A DNA stretch of 64,000 nt from Climacium dendroides (Eukaryota; Streptophyta; Bryopsida; Hypnales; Climaciaceae), in assembly GCA_950106755.1 (NCBI GenBank), contig OX467086.1:28724001-28788000 (forward strand), in the 5' to 3' direction. The notes beneath the pieces were generated by a model. It saw only the letters and a program-made list of their open reading frames with translations, was not told where the DNA came from and did not search any database. Positions 21,717 to 32,600 of the stretch are shown here, piece by piece. Numbering within the stretch: the stretch's first letter is position 1; each line of letters opens with the position of its first letter. Made by a program: the position numbers and the translations under genes.

Positions 21717-22689
21717 ATTTGAATTTTACATTGAATAGGACTTTGGAGATTGGGAAATTTAGTGAAACAATGGTGTAGTAGGAGACCTTAGTCTGACATA
21801 GTACTACATGTGAAATACTAAAGTTATTTGTAAATTCAATAAAGATTTTTTTTGTTGGTTTTTAAATGTTGAATTCTATATTCAAATGCATAACTAATAC
21901 ATTGAATTTTGAATTATTTTTTAAGAAAACTTTCTAATTTGCACAATAAAGAGGCAAATCAAATTTGAAGAAAAAAACCATTTCGTAACTTAGAGAAAGT
22001 AGTATTCCCTTCTTCAATTTTGTATGGCCCTCCCTCAAAGGGCAACTTTATCCCCCCTATTGGCGATGAGGTTGATTTTGCTCGAAAAATTTGTAAGTGC
22101 AATTATGAGTGAATTTCACCTTAAGGTAAAACTCATTCACAAAATTGGGCCAGAAGAGGAGTGTATGGGACTCTCTAACCTAAACACCTCCAAACAATGG
22201 ACTCTTTCAATTTTTTGGTAGCATTTTCATGAATTGACCTTAAGTAGAAGAGGACCAGCCCCCCTAAATTCCTGAAAAAACAAGCCCTAAACTACCTCAA
22301 TCTCTTAATCAAACCTCCCAATACTTTGGGCAACTTCTTAAGTCAAAATCACATCCAAATATGTCCTTAGAGGCCTAAAGTGGTCCAAATTGAGCCCTAA
22401 TTAACAATTCTAGCACACCATACTAGCACAAACATCTAATTTTCACTAAACCCTAAGAATTAGACTTGCATGCAAATTCAATCATCCTCAAGCATCTACT
22501 TTGACCATCATTGCATTCAAGATCTCTTTCCATAACCATATACAATCAAAATTGCAATCTTACAATGACAAGTGTGGAAAAGTTCATCAAAACCTCACCA
22601 TTGGCCTCTTCCTAAGGTCATCGAACACCCCTTCACTAAAACAGCTACCAACACCTCAATTCCACTCCAAATTAGGTTAGAATAGTCTT
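21717..22689. other. Spacer after the DUF7869-like pseudogene
   Basis: AT-rich to about 22000, then pyrimidine-rich on the plus strand. A 65-codon ORF at 22024-22221 shows no recognisable features. Confidence 0.5.
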
Positions 22690-22995
22690 GTTTAAAAGCT
22701 AACTTGAAGGCGCATCTCCCCTCCAAAAATCAACTTCATTGACGCTGCCATGCTTTTGCAATCGCTGCTTCCAATCACAGCGGCAATAGCCCTTCTTCCA
22801 CCAATTCAGTTGTCCCGACCTCGTCCTTGCTCCAAATGGGGTGAGTCATAGCTTCCCGGAAAGATAACTTCAAGGCCTTCCATCCCTCCAAATTTTAGCT
22901 CCATCCAAGCTTCCATGCTTCCGCAATTGCTTATCGAAGTTGCAGCTTCCAATTATAGCGGCAGCACCTTCTTCCTCAAACTTTTCTCATATGAC
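22690..22995 (-). repeat. Inverted relative of the 11.2-kb tandem array
   Basis: Two units at an offset of about 165 bp (AACTTGAAGG at 22701, AACTTCAAGG at 22866), each with GCTTCCAATYAYAGCGGCA. Read on the minus strand, the segment AGTTATCTTTCCGGGAAGCT, then CCCCATTTGGAGCAAG, aligns with the units at 11215-11760. The two loci are therefore copies of one dispersed repeat in opposite orientation. Confidence 0.65.
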
Positions 22996-25084
22996 CTAAA
23001 CAACCTCCATTTTTCATCCCTTTTCTCCCTCTCAAGGTGAAATCCTACTCAACAAATTGTCTATCATCCTAGTCTAACTCCTTGCAATCCTTGTTCTACC
23101 ATCTTTTGTTCACTTTTCACAATATTCTTCACACCAACTTCCTCAAAAACATGCACACCCCAAAACACACAAGAGAGAGAGAGAGCTTCCAAACCCTAAT
23201 TCGACTTTTTCCCTATTTTCTCAAGTTACTAACTCCTACTTACCTTCATCCATCCTTCATTTACTGAAAAATGCCTTTAAATTACTATTTTGTCTAATTT
23301 AGTGTTCCTATGACTATGTAAGTATTTTTCTAATAGTTTTTACTTCAATAACTTTTTTGGTATTTTTATGTTTCTTCTTTACTCATAGTTTCCCATTCAC
23401 ATTAGATTCATTTTCTAATTCTACGTGTGGTTTTCACTTGATGTTTTGTATTTTTACTTTTTATGTTTTTTAGTTAATAATTTGATCTAGGTTCATTTTT
23501 TATGAACTAAAAAGTGTTAAACCTAATGATTGTAGCTTACTTTAGAATATTAACATTTTTAAATTTAAAAACTAACACCTAATTTTTATATTTTCAATTA
23601 TCATAAATGTGAGCCAATATGGTGATTCATAGCAATTTTATATGGCCAAGTTCAAAAATTACGAATTCAGTGTTCCAAGTGGAAATAGGTTATAGATTGG
23701 CCTGAGGTGCCAAAAATCTGGCTAGTTTTGACTAGGACAAATCTCAATCGAGAAGAAATATTATTGCTACAACTTGCAGATTTCCATCTCCAAGAGCGCC
23801 CTACCTTGTTACCACATCAACTTTTCAACATGTCAAAGATATTTAAAAGTGTTTTATATGATCAACCAACATCAAAGAATGTAGATGTATATCCAACGGT
23901 TAGAAACAACTAAACTATACAACGCATTATAGATGCACCACCTACAGAACAATGGAACAAGTAAGAGAGTGTTGGCAATATTAAAGGACAAATTAGAGGA
24001 GCAACATTGCTTCCTTTTCTGAGGCTAGGTGTTGTTGTGTCATTAGAAACCAGACCAGACCATGACAAAAATGTGTATTGAATTACACTAGGTATGTTTT
24101 CTACATATACATGCCTGGACTTTGTGAATCTTGGAGGGTGCACTCTTCCTTTTTTGATGTTAGCGTGCAAATAAAACTTTGGACCTCCCATATACTTTTT
24201 GAATTTTAAATAAAATTAAATAAAAAAATATGATTAGATTTTTCTACTTTGAAAGTTTATGTTTTGAATTATTGATATTTTATTTGTTAATAATAATTAG
24301 TTACAAATTTTTGAAGTAAAAAGATACACTATAGAATTGAAAAATAACTTTCACATCCCTATATTATATAAGAAAAAATTGTCTAAAAAATGAACAAAAG
24401 ATTCCTAAAAATAACTCTATTGAAAGCTCATTTTGAGTTGAATATTGATGCAATGGTCATCTAAATGTGTTTTCTAAAAATATTTGAGTTAAAAAAAACA
24501 TGCCATTTTAGTACATTTTTAACCTCTTCTAGAAATCATTCCATATTTTATTTGAATTTGAAATTTTGGGAGTAGAATCTTATAGTCATTTGTAAACAAT
24601 GCTCAAAATTTGAAGTTAAAATTATAGTTTATTAGAAACCACTTGTTCGCATGTGGTTTGTTGTAGTAGAATTAAGTGCACCCCTCGGGTTGTGAATATA
24701 GCTATTTTTGCTATTGGTGGCCATCAGCAATATGTCAATTGCAAGCACTTGTACTACCTATACCGATACTTCTGCAAAATGGACATCCATGATGACATAT
24801 TCATTCATGCACCTAGTTATAGCTTCAACAAGCTGAAGCTTCTTCTAGTTCAAGCAAGGATCATCACTGTTCTAGAATAGGCATAGCCTCATTCTTCTAT
24901 GTACTTCATTGGTATTGTATTAATTTATAGTTGTTACGATTGAAATGATTTGAAGTGTATGAAAAGGAAAATGTTTATGCATTCATAAAGTATGGAATAT
25001 GGATCATTAATCATATGTTTAGACGTAAGAAGGTATGAATGGCCAAGACTTGCATCATCAACCTCTAATCTAATAACAAACATA
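22996..25084. other. AT-rich spacer with weak ORF remnants
   Basis: ORF 23707-23913 (68 codons, NLNREEILLLQLADFHLQER) is of unknown origin. The stretch 23914-24180 may continue it out of frame. Otherwise there are only A/T-rich sequence and a GA-repeat near 23172. Confidence 0.45.
24653..24880 (+). pseudogene. Short coding remnant, unrecognised
   Basis: 75 codons including AIGGHQQYVNCKHLYYLYRY, then a D...DIFIHAPSYSFNKLKLLLV segment. The run of aromatic and Cys/His residues is unlike random AT-rich DNA and looks like one exon of a repeat-borne gene. No neighbouring frame continues it and no family was identified. Confidence 0.3.
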
Positions 25085-25330
25085 TGAATACAATATAACC
25101 TTTTTGTATTTGGTCTTTCTTTCTTTTCCTATTATTTCCTATGTTTTTTTTGGTACTTCTATTTTTTTCCATTCTAATCCTAGATTTTTTCCATTTCTTT
25201 TTTCTTTTTTTTTCCATTTCTTTTCCATTACTTTCCATGAATGCTTCTTTATTTTTTTCCACATTCTTTTTTATTTTAATTTTTGTTTTTTGGAAAAGCA
25301 TATTCTACATTTTATACTTTTTTTCAGAGT
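25085..25330. repeat. Pyrimidine-rich tract
   Basis: Long T/C-rich run (TTTTTCCATTTC-type units) on the plus strand. It leaves several frames open on both strands, but their Phe-rich or Lys-rich products reflect base composition only. Confidence 0.8.
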
Positions 25331-28300
25331 AATGGTCACTCCTTTAGGTTGGAGTAAATCCGCAAGCAAGGATCATGACACTTTGTAGTGAATGAAGAAA
25401 GTATTAAAGTACATATTGATATTGAAAGGTCTTTTCCAATTGGCAATGGAAAATGGCAATTAAATTTTTTTCAAACAAAATCCACGATCATAGGGATAGT
25501 GGTCATAGGTCCTAAAACTTACTATAAATAATAAATTTTTCACTTTTCTGAAAAAAATTTGTAAGTAAATTTTTTTTCAAATTTCTACAGAAAAAAAAAG
25601 CTTTGGGGGCTTTAAGCTCATAAGCTTGCATGCTAGCGTTGTTGATCTCTCAATGATCTACCACTATTTGTCTCACAAAGTTAAAAAGTTTCAATTGTGT
25701 CTACTAGAATCAGAAGAATTGAGAATCATTTTATTTTATTTACTATCTAGAGAGCTGTAATGAAAGAAAGTGTAATTAAATTATTGAGATGATAGTGTGC
25801 TGTTGATTTTCACTTTGATTTTTGTTTTTTGGCATGCAAGAGGCAATGAGTGTTGCGGAGGCAAAAGCATTGTGAAATTGAAATAGAAGATCAAGTAATG
25901 CCAAAACCATAAGTTATATATGAAGCGAATTGATTGTATGAATTAAAATGCATGAAGCAAATTTTTGTTGAGTGAGGTATAGTAAGAAGACCTATTATTT
26001 GAGTGCTAGTGATTTGAGAGGCTTGAAAAGGTCACAAGCTCTACATTTGGCATTTCACCATAAGGTGGTGGGAAAATTGTGTGAAGGCGGGCAACCGCTT
26101 CCAATAATGTCCATGTCAAATGTGTTTTATTATGGTGATTGTTTCCCTACCATCACACAACTGTCGAAACTACCACATTGCCCCATGTTGCAACCATTGA
26201 TCAAAATAGTTAGTACATTCACTTCTCATTTTCCATACATGTTGTGTATATGTCTCCCACCCGATGCACCGATCACTTGAGCATTGAGGCTATAGTCCTC
26301 GTGATTTGGTATGTAGAAATGTAGATGGACTCATAATGCACAATTATTTTGGCAAGTTTAGAACATCATCTACATTCAATCTACTACTCGAATTGCCACA
26401 AAAATCCCTCCTCATTTTCTTAAAATTCCATATGTATCTTCAACTAGTAAAACTACATTTTTGGTTTAGGATATATAATGCCACAGCATTGTATGTATTG
26501 TGCTACTATGTTTGTACTTTGGATGGATAGTGTCAAATATACATTATAGGTGAATTCACATTGCAATGTGCATTGCAAGCAATTTAAATATTTAAAAAAA
26601 AATCCTCACCCCCCCCTCCAAACCCCAATCTTCATCCAAATCCAACCAAAACCCTGACCAACCAAAAATCCAACCCTAATCGACCCCTATTTGTAATTTT
26701 CAAATGTATTGTGTACAACAAACAATATGGGTTAACTTTTGTATTTCCATATTTGTAGCTTTTTCAATACCCATATTGTATTTCTATATCTGTACCATAT
26801 TTATGTATCCATACCAACTATATTTCTAAAATTGGGGATGGGAGGAGGCCAAACCAATGTGCCTGTAATCATAGTGTTTTTTCAATCACAAAAATTTGAA
26901 AATTAATTTGATTCACATCTATGGCAAGGGTTGGGGGTGGGATTCTTTTTTGAACAAGATCAATGGCTCTTGTTGTGTCTTGAAGGCGGGAGGACGCCAA
27001 ACCAATGTGCCTATAATCACAATAGATAGTATGCTCTTATCATTTGAATATCAGAGTATTTGTATTTGTTTAGTTGGTCATATTCTTCATCTAACTTTGT
27101 TTTATTTCTAGAAATTGGAGCTACAAATTCTCCACCAATTCAACAATGTATAGTAGTCAGAATGCATATTGTGATTTTGCAAATTTTACCTCATGAAGCA
27201 TTGAATTTGTTGTTCCAATACCACATTTTAACCCTTCAACACTTTGACGTCCAATTTCTAGACGATGAACAAATTCATACTTGTTTCTCTCTCATTATTA
27301 CTTGGATGAAAGTCATCCTAATTTGTGGATATATTTTATCACGTTCTTGTCCTATCTATTGGTTGGATTTTTCTTGTAATTGAATTTTCAAGGAGTTTTA
27401 AAATTTACTTTTCAATATTCATAAAAAAATATGGGTGATAGCATTGGTGAAATTAACCATATGGATGAAATCTTAAACTTAATTCCAAAATATTATCCCA
27501 AATATAATTTTATTAAGTTTTTTTTCCAAATTATTGATTTTGGAGAGATTCTAGACATTTAGGGGTTAACATTGATGGCCAAATCCAAAAATCACTATAG
27601 GAGGGGCCTCAAATTCTGACCCTCTTCTTCAAACCGACCCTATAGGTGGCTTCAAAATGAGCAATTAAGGGTCATGAAATGGATTGCTCATAATGTGAGA
27701 GTATAATAAGATTTGTTAGATATTGGTTCATATTTAGCCAATGGTTGGAATAAGAACCAAGATGGGTTCATTTCAAAGCCATAGTGTGACCAGTTAATTT
27801 TTCTAAATAAAAAATTGGTTGCTCAATTGCCTTCTTATTCTTCTTCTTTATTTATTATAAATGCTAAAGAATTTAGAGTTCTTTTAAATTTAGTAAGGAT
27901 TGTGTTTGGAACCTTATGTATTACTTTTTGCATGCCATAGTGTTTTGTTTTGGGTCAAGCCATGTCTTTTTTCAAACTTGGTGCGTGTGAGTTTTGAAAG
28001 GCCTATGATCAGAAATAGGTACCTATGACAGAATTCTTTGAAAATTCATAAGTAATTCATAAATGCTTTGAAAAATACAAAACCACTTGTGTTAGATTCG
28101 GCATCAAATTTTCTTCAAGTGAAAAATAAGGGGAAATACAGTACTTTCCAGCATCTGAAACCAATAAGAGACCGACCAGTCCTTAAACGGTTGGTTTATG
28201 AGCACACTGTCTACCTTATTAGCGAAACGGCCGCAGCCACTCCATTTCTACCCCCGTCTTTGCCACATGGTCTCCAAGAACCCTGCCGGCTTTGGCCGAA

Positions 28301-28440
28301 AAACAAAACAAAAAGGGCTGACAGGAATTCTCCAGCAGGAATAACTTACTTCCAAATAACTTACTGGAAGTTCCATGTTCCACGATGGCACGATGGCACG
28401 ATGGTCGACATGAACCTACCGACACTCTAAGTTATTCATT
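25331..28440. other. AT-rich spacer
   Basis: ORF 25972-26280 (102 codons, including KLCEGGQPLPIMSMSNVFYY) is the only stretch with a hint of coding bias and stays unassigned. A C-rich low-complexity run lies at 26605-26690. The 28380-28405 stretch has three 9-bp CACGATGG-type repeats. Nothing else is supported. Confidence 0.45.
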
Positions 28441-29562
28441 CCCCGCACTAAATTGAAGTTAGTTCGCACTTCGCAGTTGGACTTCTCGGCGTTCATTCGA
28501 CGCCCCTCGGTCGGTCGGTCAATGTCACTGGGTCCCCAATTCCCCATCCTCCGCACAGTGCTTTTCTTTTTTTTTCATTTTGGAGAAAGAGCCAGTTGTT
28601 TCTTCAATACTCAGGTGATACTGGGGGTGATACTGGGTAAAACATGAAAACGAGGTGATATCATCGAGGTAAAAGTTGGCTTGGCTACTGCCAACTGGTC
28701 TTAAGATATAGCAGTAACGTGCTGTTTTGACCCCCCAAATGAAAATTTTCTTTAAAGAAAATAGCCAGCATGTTTTTGGTTGTAGCCAATTGGCGGAAAA
28801 TCGTGCATAACAAAAACACTGCCTTCGCCTGTCCAGCCGTGGATTTCCCTTTAGTTCTCCATCGCTTGCTGCTGCTTCTTGTTTTGGTTCTGGTTCTTGT
28901 CATAGTTCTGGTTCTGGTTCTTGGGATCCTTTGATGCTAGTTTCTTGAGTCTTTGCTCGTCCCTGTCGCTCTCCTCCCTGAATCTATCTTCTCAACTCGA
29001 TGGTCCTTGAATCCTGCAGTACCGACGCCTTCGGGTCCGGATTCTCGGGGGACTCACCGTCTGTCTGTCTGAGCTCCAGGAGTCCAGGGAAGGGCGAATT
29101 CCCTCGCTCGCGCTGCCTCTCGAGACTCCAGAGCTTCCCTTCCCTCCTGGAAATCCCCAGGTACACGCCGGAAGCTTCGGTGCCCTCACGTATGGAACCC
29201 TTCTCCTCCGGGCAGGACGTCGATCTTAACGACCCCCTAACCCGCGCTTCCTTCCTTACTTCATTGCTTCATTGGTTCGACTCACTAGTCGTTACTCGCC
29301 GTTTTCAATTCTTGGTCTCACTGGCGATGATCGGGGAGAGAGGCCTGGGAGACGGAGGATTCCTCGCGCGAAGCATGAAGTAGTGAACTTAGGGCGATCG
29401 TGCTCACTTGGTGGTGGACTGACGGACTTGCCTGGGCTGGACCAGTTTCATTGTGGTGATATATAGTGGTAGTGAGGAGGAGGATGTGGTGGTGGTGAGC
29501 TCCGTCGTCGTGGTCTCCAGCAGCAGCAGCGGCATGCGGAGGAGGCATCCGATTGAAGCCGA
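28441..29562 (+). promoter_or_regulatory. Upstream region and 5' leader of the GT47 gene
   Basis: GC content rises sharply from about 28450. A GGTTCTGGTTCTTG hexamer-like repeat lies at 28877-28930. A possible TATA box (GATATATAG, 29458-29466) stands about 100 bp before the chosen ATG, which would put transcription start near 29490, but an earlier start with a long leader is equally possible. The leader holds a minimal uORF (ATG at 29484, stop at 29496-29498) and an overlapping uORF at 29534-29626. The 128-codon ORF at 29000-29383 has no recognisable domain. Confidence 0.45.
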
Positions 29563-29626
29563 ATGGGATTCCGGTGGCGGTCCTGGCAAGCGCTGCTGCC
29601 CGGGGTCTCGCTCGTTCTCCTCCTGA
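29534..29626 (+). CDS. Overlapping upstream ORF, 30 codons
   Basis: Starts ATGCGGAGGAGGCATCC and ends TGA at 29624-29626, in a different frame from the main ORF that begins at 29563. Its start has G at -3, while the main ATG has C at -3 and G at +4. If the transcript starts upstream, ribosomes using this uORF would bypass the main start, so it could limit GT47 translation. The peptide itself (Arg-rich, then Gly/Cys/Ser) looks meaningless. Confidence 0.4.
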   Translation: MRRRHPIEAEWDSGGGPGKRCCPGSRSFSS

Positions 29627-32600
29627 CGGCCCTGCATTTCTTCGGAACCCCTCGGCTGCCCAGCTTCTCGGGGGACTCGCGGGCGCTGCTCTTTCGACGC
29701 ATCGACGGATGGGAGGGGAAGCGAGCCCTCAAATGTGATCCCAAGGGAACGGAGGTGGAGACCTTCGGAGTCCGGGAGGCGACGTGGAAGGCCGACGTCG
29801 GATGTTGGCTGTCCGTGTGTGGCAACTCCGCCGTCGCCATTCCGGTGCTGGAAGTGCGTGGGCTACCCCTCTTCACAGTTAGATCAAACTGAGGAGAAGG
29901 AGTGAATTGTTTTGAAAATGGTGTGCAATCCAAAAAAGTGATTCTTCTGCAAAAATCATAATTCATTGAGAATCAGGCTGACGCCGCTGACTGGATTTTG
30001 TTGGCACAGAAGGTGTGGAAAAACAGTTGCGAATTAGGCTGCCATGGCGGTGGCGTCTGCAATATGGAACTGGCACAATGTCGGTGCTCCGTGGGCTTTT
30101 CAGGTGACTTGGGGGACATTGACTTACCATCCTGATTGAACCTCACCCTCATCTCAAGCTGGGATCTGCATCTGTGTGAACAATGGGATCGAGTGGCGTG
30201 CATGCGCTGGACTTCCTACTTCAATTGGCGTCTACAATTCTTGACCCTCAAAGGCTTCTACCCTTCTCTTATTTGAAAATTTGCAATGATCCCTTATAAA
30301 ATGCATCTTCGGTAGAATAAATGGGAGCTAATGTATGGACAGAAGAAGTTGTAGATTTTGAGTTTTAAACTACATCTTTACTGACGGTGAAATCTACCAG
30401 TGCTATCACCAATGTTCGATTATTGACGATTTTTGGGTGAAACTTTTTGGAATGGGTTTGAAACGTGATTCTCAATGGTGTGACTTGAAATTATTTTGTT
30501 GCGTAAGCCTATAACCTCATTTTCCTTTGAAGTAAAGTCAAATCTTATTGTAGACGGAATACTTTATTATATATGTGTGGAATGCTTTTGTGAGAATTAC
30601 GATGTTCACATACTTCTATTTCCATAGTTCTAGCGAAGTATAAATTCCTAAAATGTCAGATCTCACCCTAGCATGACAGAGTAACCTCGCCCTTTCCAAT
30701 ACTTTTTTGCACTGAACAAATAGTCCTGTCAGTTGGGAGTACAGGTACTAGATGTCTGCACCCATACGGGTCGATTGAAGCTGGAGGGGTTAACATCACG
30801 CTTTCGCTGACAGCACTATTTTCACGGGTGTTGGCAGGACCGGGCTGTAAGACGGAGGTCGCTCTGGAATGTAACAAAGGAGTCACCCCAGAGAAACCCT
30901 TTGGCTCCTGGGGTGTCTCCATGTGTCCGGGGCAGTGCGATAAGCGCACTTCGCACTGCCTGTGTGGCAACACCACCAAATACCCTGATCGACCAGTAGC
31001 CGAATCTTGTGGATTTCGTCTCAAGTAGGCAATTTTTGCTCCACATATTCTATGACAATCAATGAATTACTTAGTGTTGTGAGGTCTTCGCCCCTTCTTT
31101 TGCTTATTGTCAGAAAACGCAATGACGTGAAATTTCGTTAGTTCATAACCTCTGGGGTCTGGATTTTCTAGAACTGGATTCTATCAGTCATCCACACTAG
31201 AGAGCTTCTGACAAATTCGAGTAACGAAGGGTATTCTGTATTTGACATGCAGGGAGGACGGTTCGGATGTGGACTGGACAAGCGCTGACGTGGACAATGT
31301 GTTTGGGAATGGGAGCTATAAGGGCTGGTGCAATCTTGATGCAAAAGAAGTGCTAGAGCAGAGAATACCTCTCAAGGTTCCCCAGTGCTTTTGTAAATAC
31401 GATGGTCGGTGGGGAGTCCTTTGTGACATTCCCTCAGAGAGTTTTTGCATCAACCAGTGTAACGACAATGGGATTTGTCTCCAAGGCTTTTGTGCAGTTA
31501 GTCTCTTCACATTCCGTCACTGATACTCAGTTGTATTATTTGTGTGCCATCTTTCTTTTGTCATCTTTCTAGTTGTTAAGCTCTTTAGGCTTTCAAGAAT
31601 TCTGCAGTTTTCATGTTTAGAATGTAGAATATCGAAACATCTTTGATAAGCAGGTTGCTATGACCCATGCAGTGCAGAAAGGGTTGGTATGGCATTGATT
31701 GTAGTATTCCTTCCTACTGGCCTTCACTGGAGAAACGTCCCTCGTGGCTGCTCCAAGCTAATGTTTCTTCGGACGAGACAAGCCACAGCTTCATACCTGC
31801 AACCACAATTAAAAAACGACCACTAATCTATGTTTACGACCTCCCTGCAGAATTGAGCACGCAGTTGCTCCAGGTAGATTGCATCTCACATGGAGTTGAG
31901 AGTAGTCATAATAATTTTATTACATTGGCAAAACTTTGTCTGTGAAGAACATTCTATCTAGTAACTCTCAATTATTTCAAACATGACCAGAGTACTTGAC
32001 TACGTAATATGATGTGTCTCATCTTACTATCATTCCGACCTGGAAAACAATACTCTGTTGAATTTGGAGCACAGTATGCTCTCTGAGCGAAACAGTGTTC
32101 GAGAAGCATCCGAAGGTTTGCATTGTGTGCTTGACAAGGGAGATGGTCTGATGTCCAAACTAATAAAAAAAACATTTCCTTGCCAGGGAAGGCACTTCAA
32201 GTATCATTGTGTAAACCGTATCTACAGCGTCGATAATATCACCGTGTGGACAGAGAATCTGTACGGTGCGGGAGTACGTACATGTTGTCCCCTCTACCAT
32301 GGTTGTCTATGATATTGGAAATTGATTTTCTGCTACTATTTTAGCATTTGGATGTGATTCTGTGCGAAAGCTGTCTGTGTTTTAACATGGATATTTTCTG
32401 TGAATTAAAGTTGACAATTGACGGGTTTTGCACTGCGGTTATTTAGTTATTACTGTTCGATGTGGTTTTCAGGATTCTATATATAAATTCAGGTTATTAT
32501 CTATAAGAATGTTATACTGTGACTGAGACTCCTTGCCTGGGCTATCCGTGCTGCTGAAGAAAGATGATGTCCTTTATTTGTACAATCATTTGTGTTTGGC

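Noticed and set aside
25085..25330. Lys-rich or Phe-rich ORFs on both strands
   Set aside because: They result from a pyrimidine-rich low-complexity tract.
27555..27575. Another copy of the dispersed repeat with inverted ends
   Set aside because: Only the short TTTAGGGGTTAA end motif is present; the body does not align.
29000..29383. 128-codon ORF as an alternative start of the GT47 protein
   Set aside because: It is not in a continuous frame with the main ORF, has no domain, and the signal anchor begins naturally at 29563.
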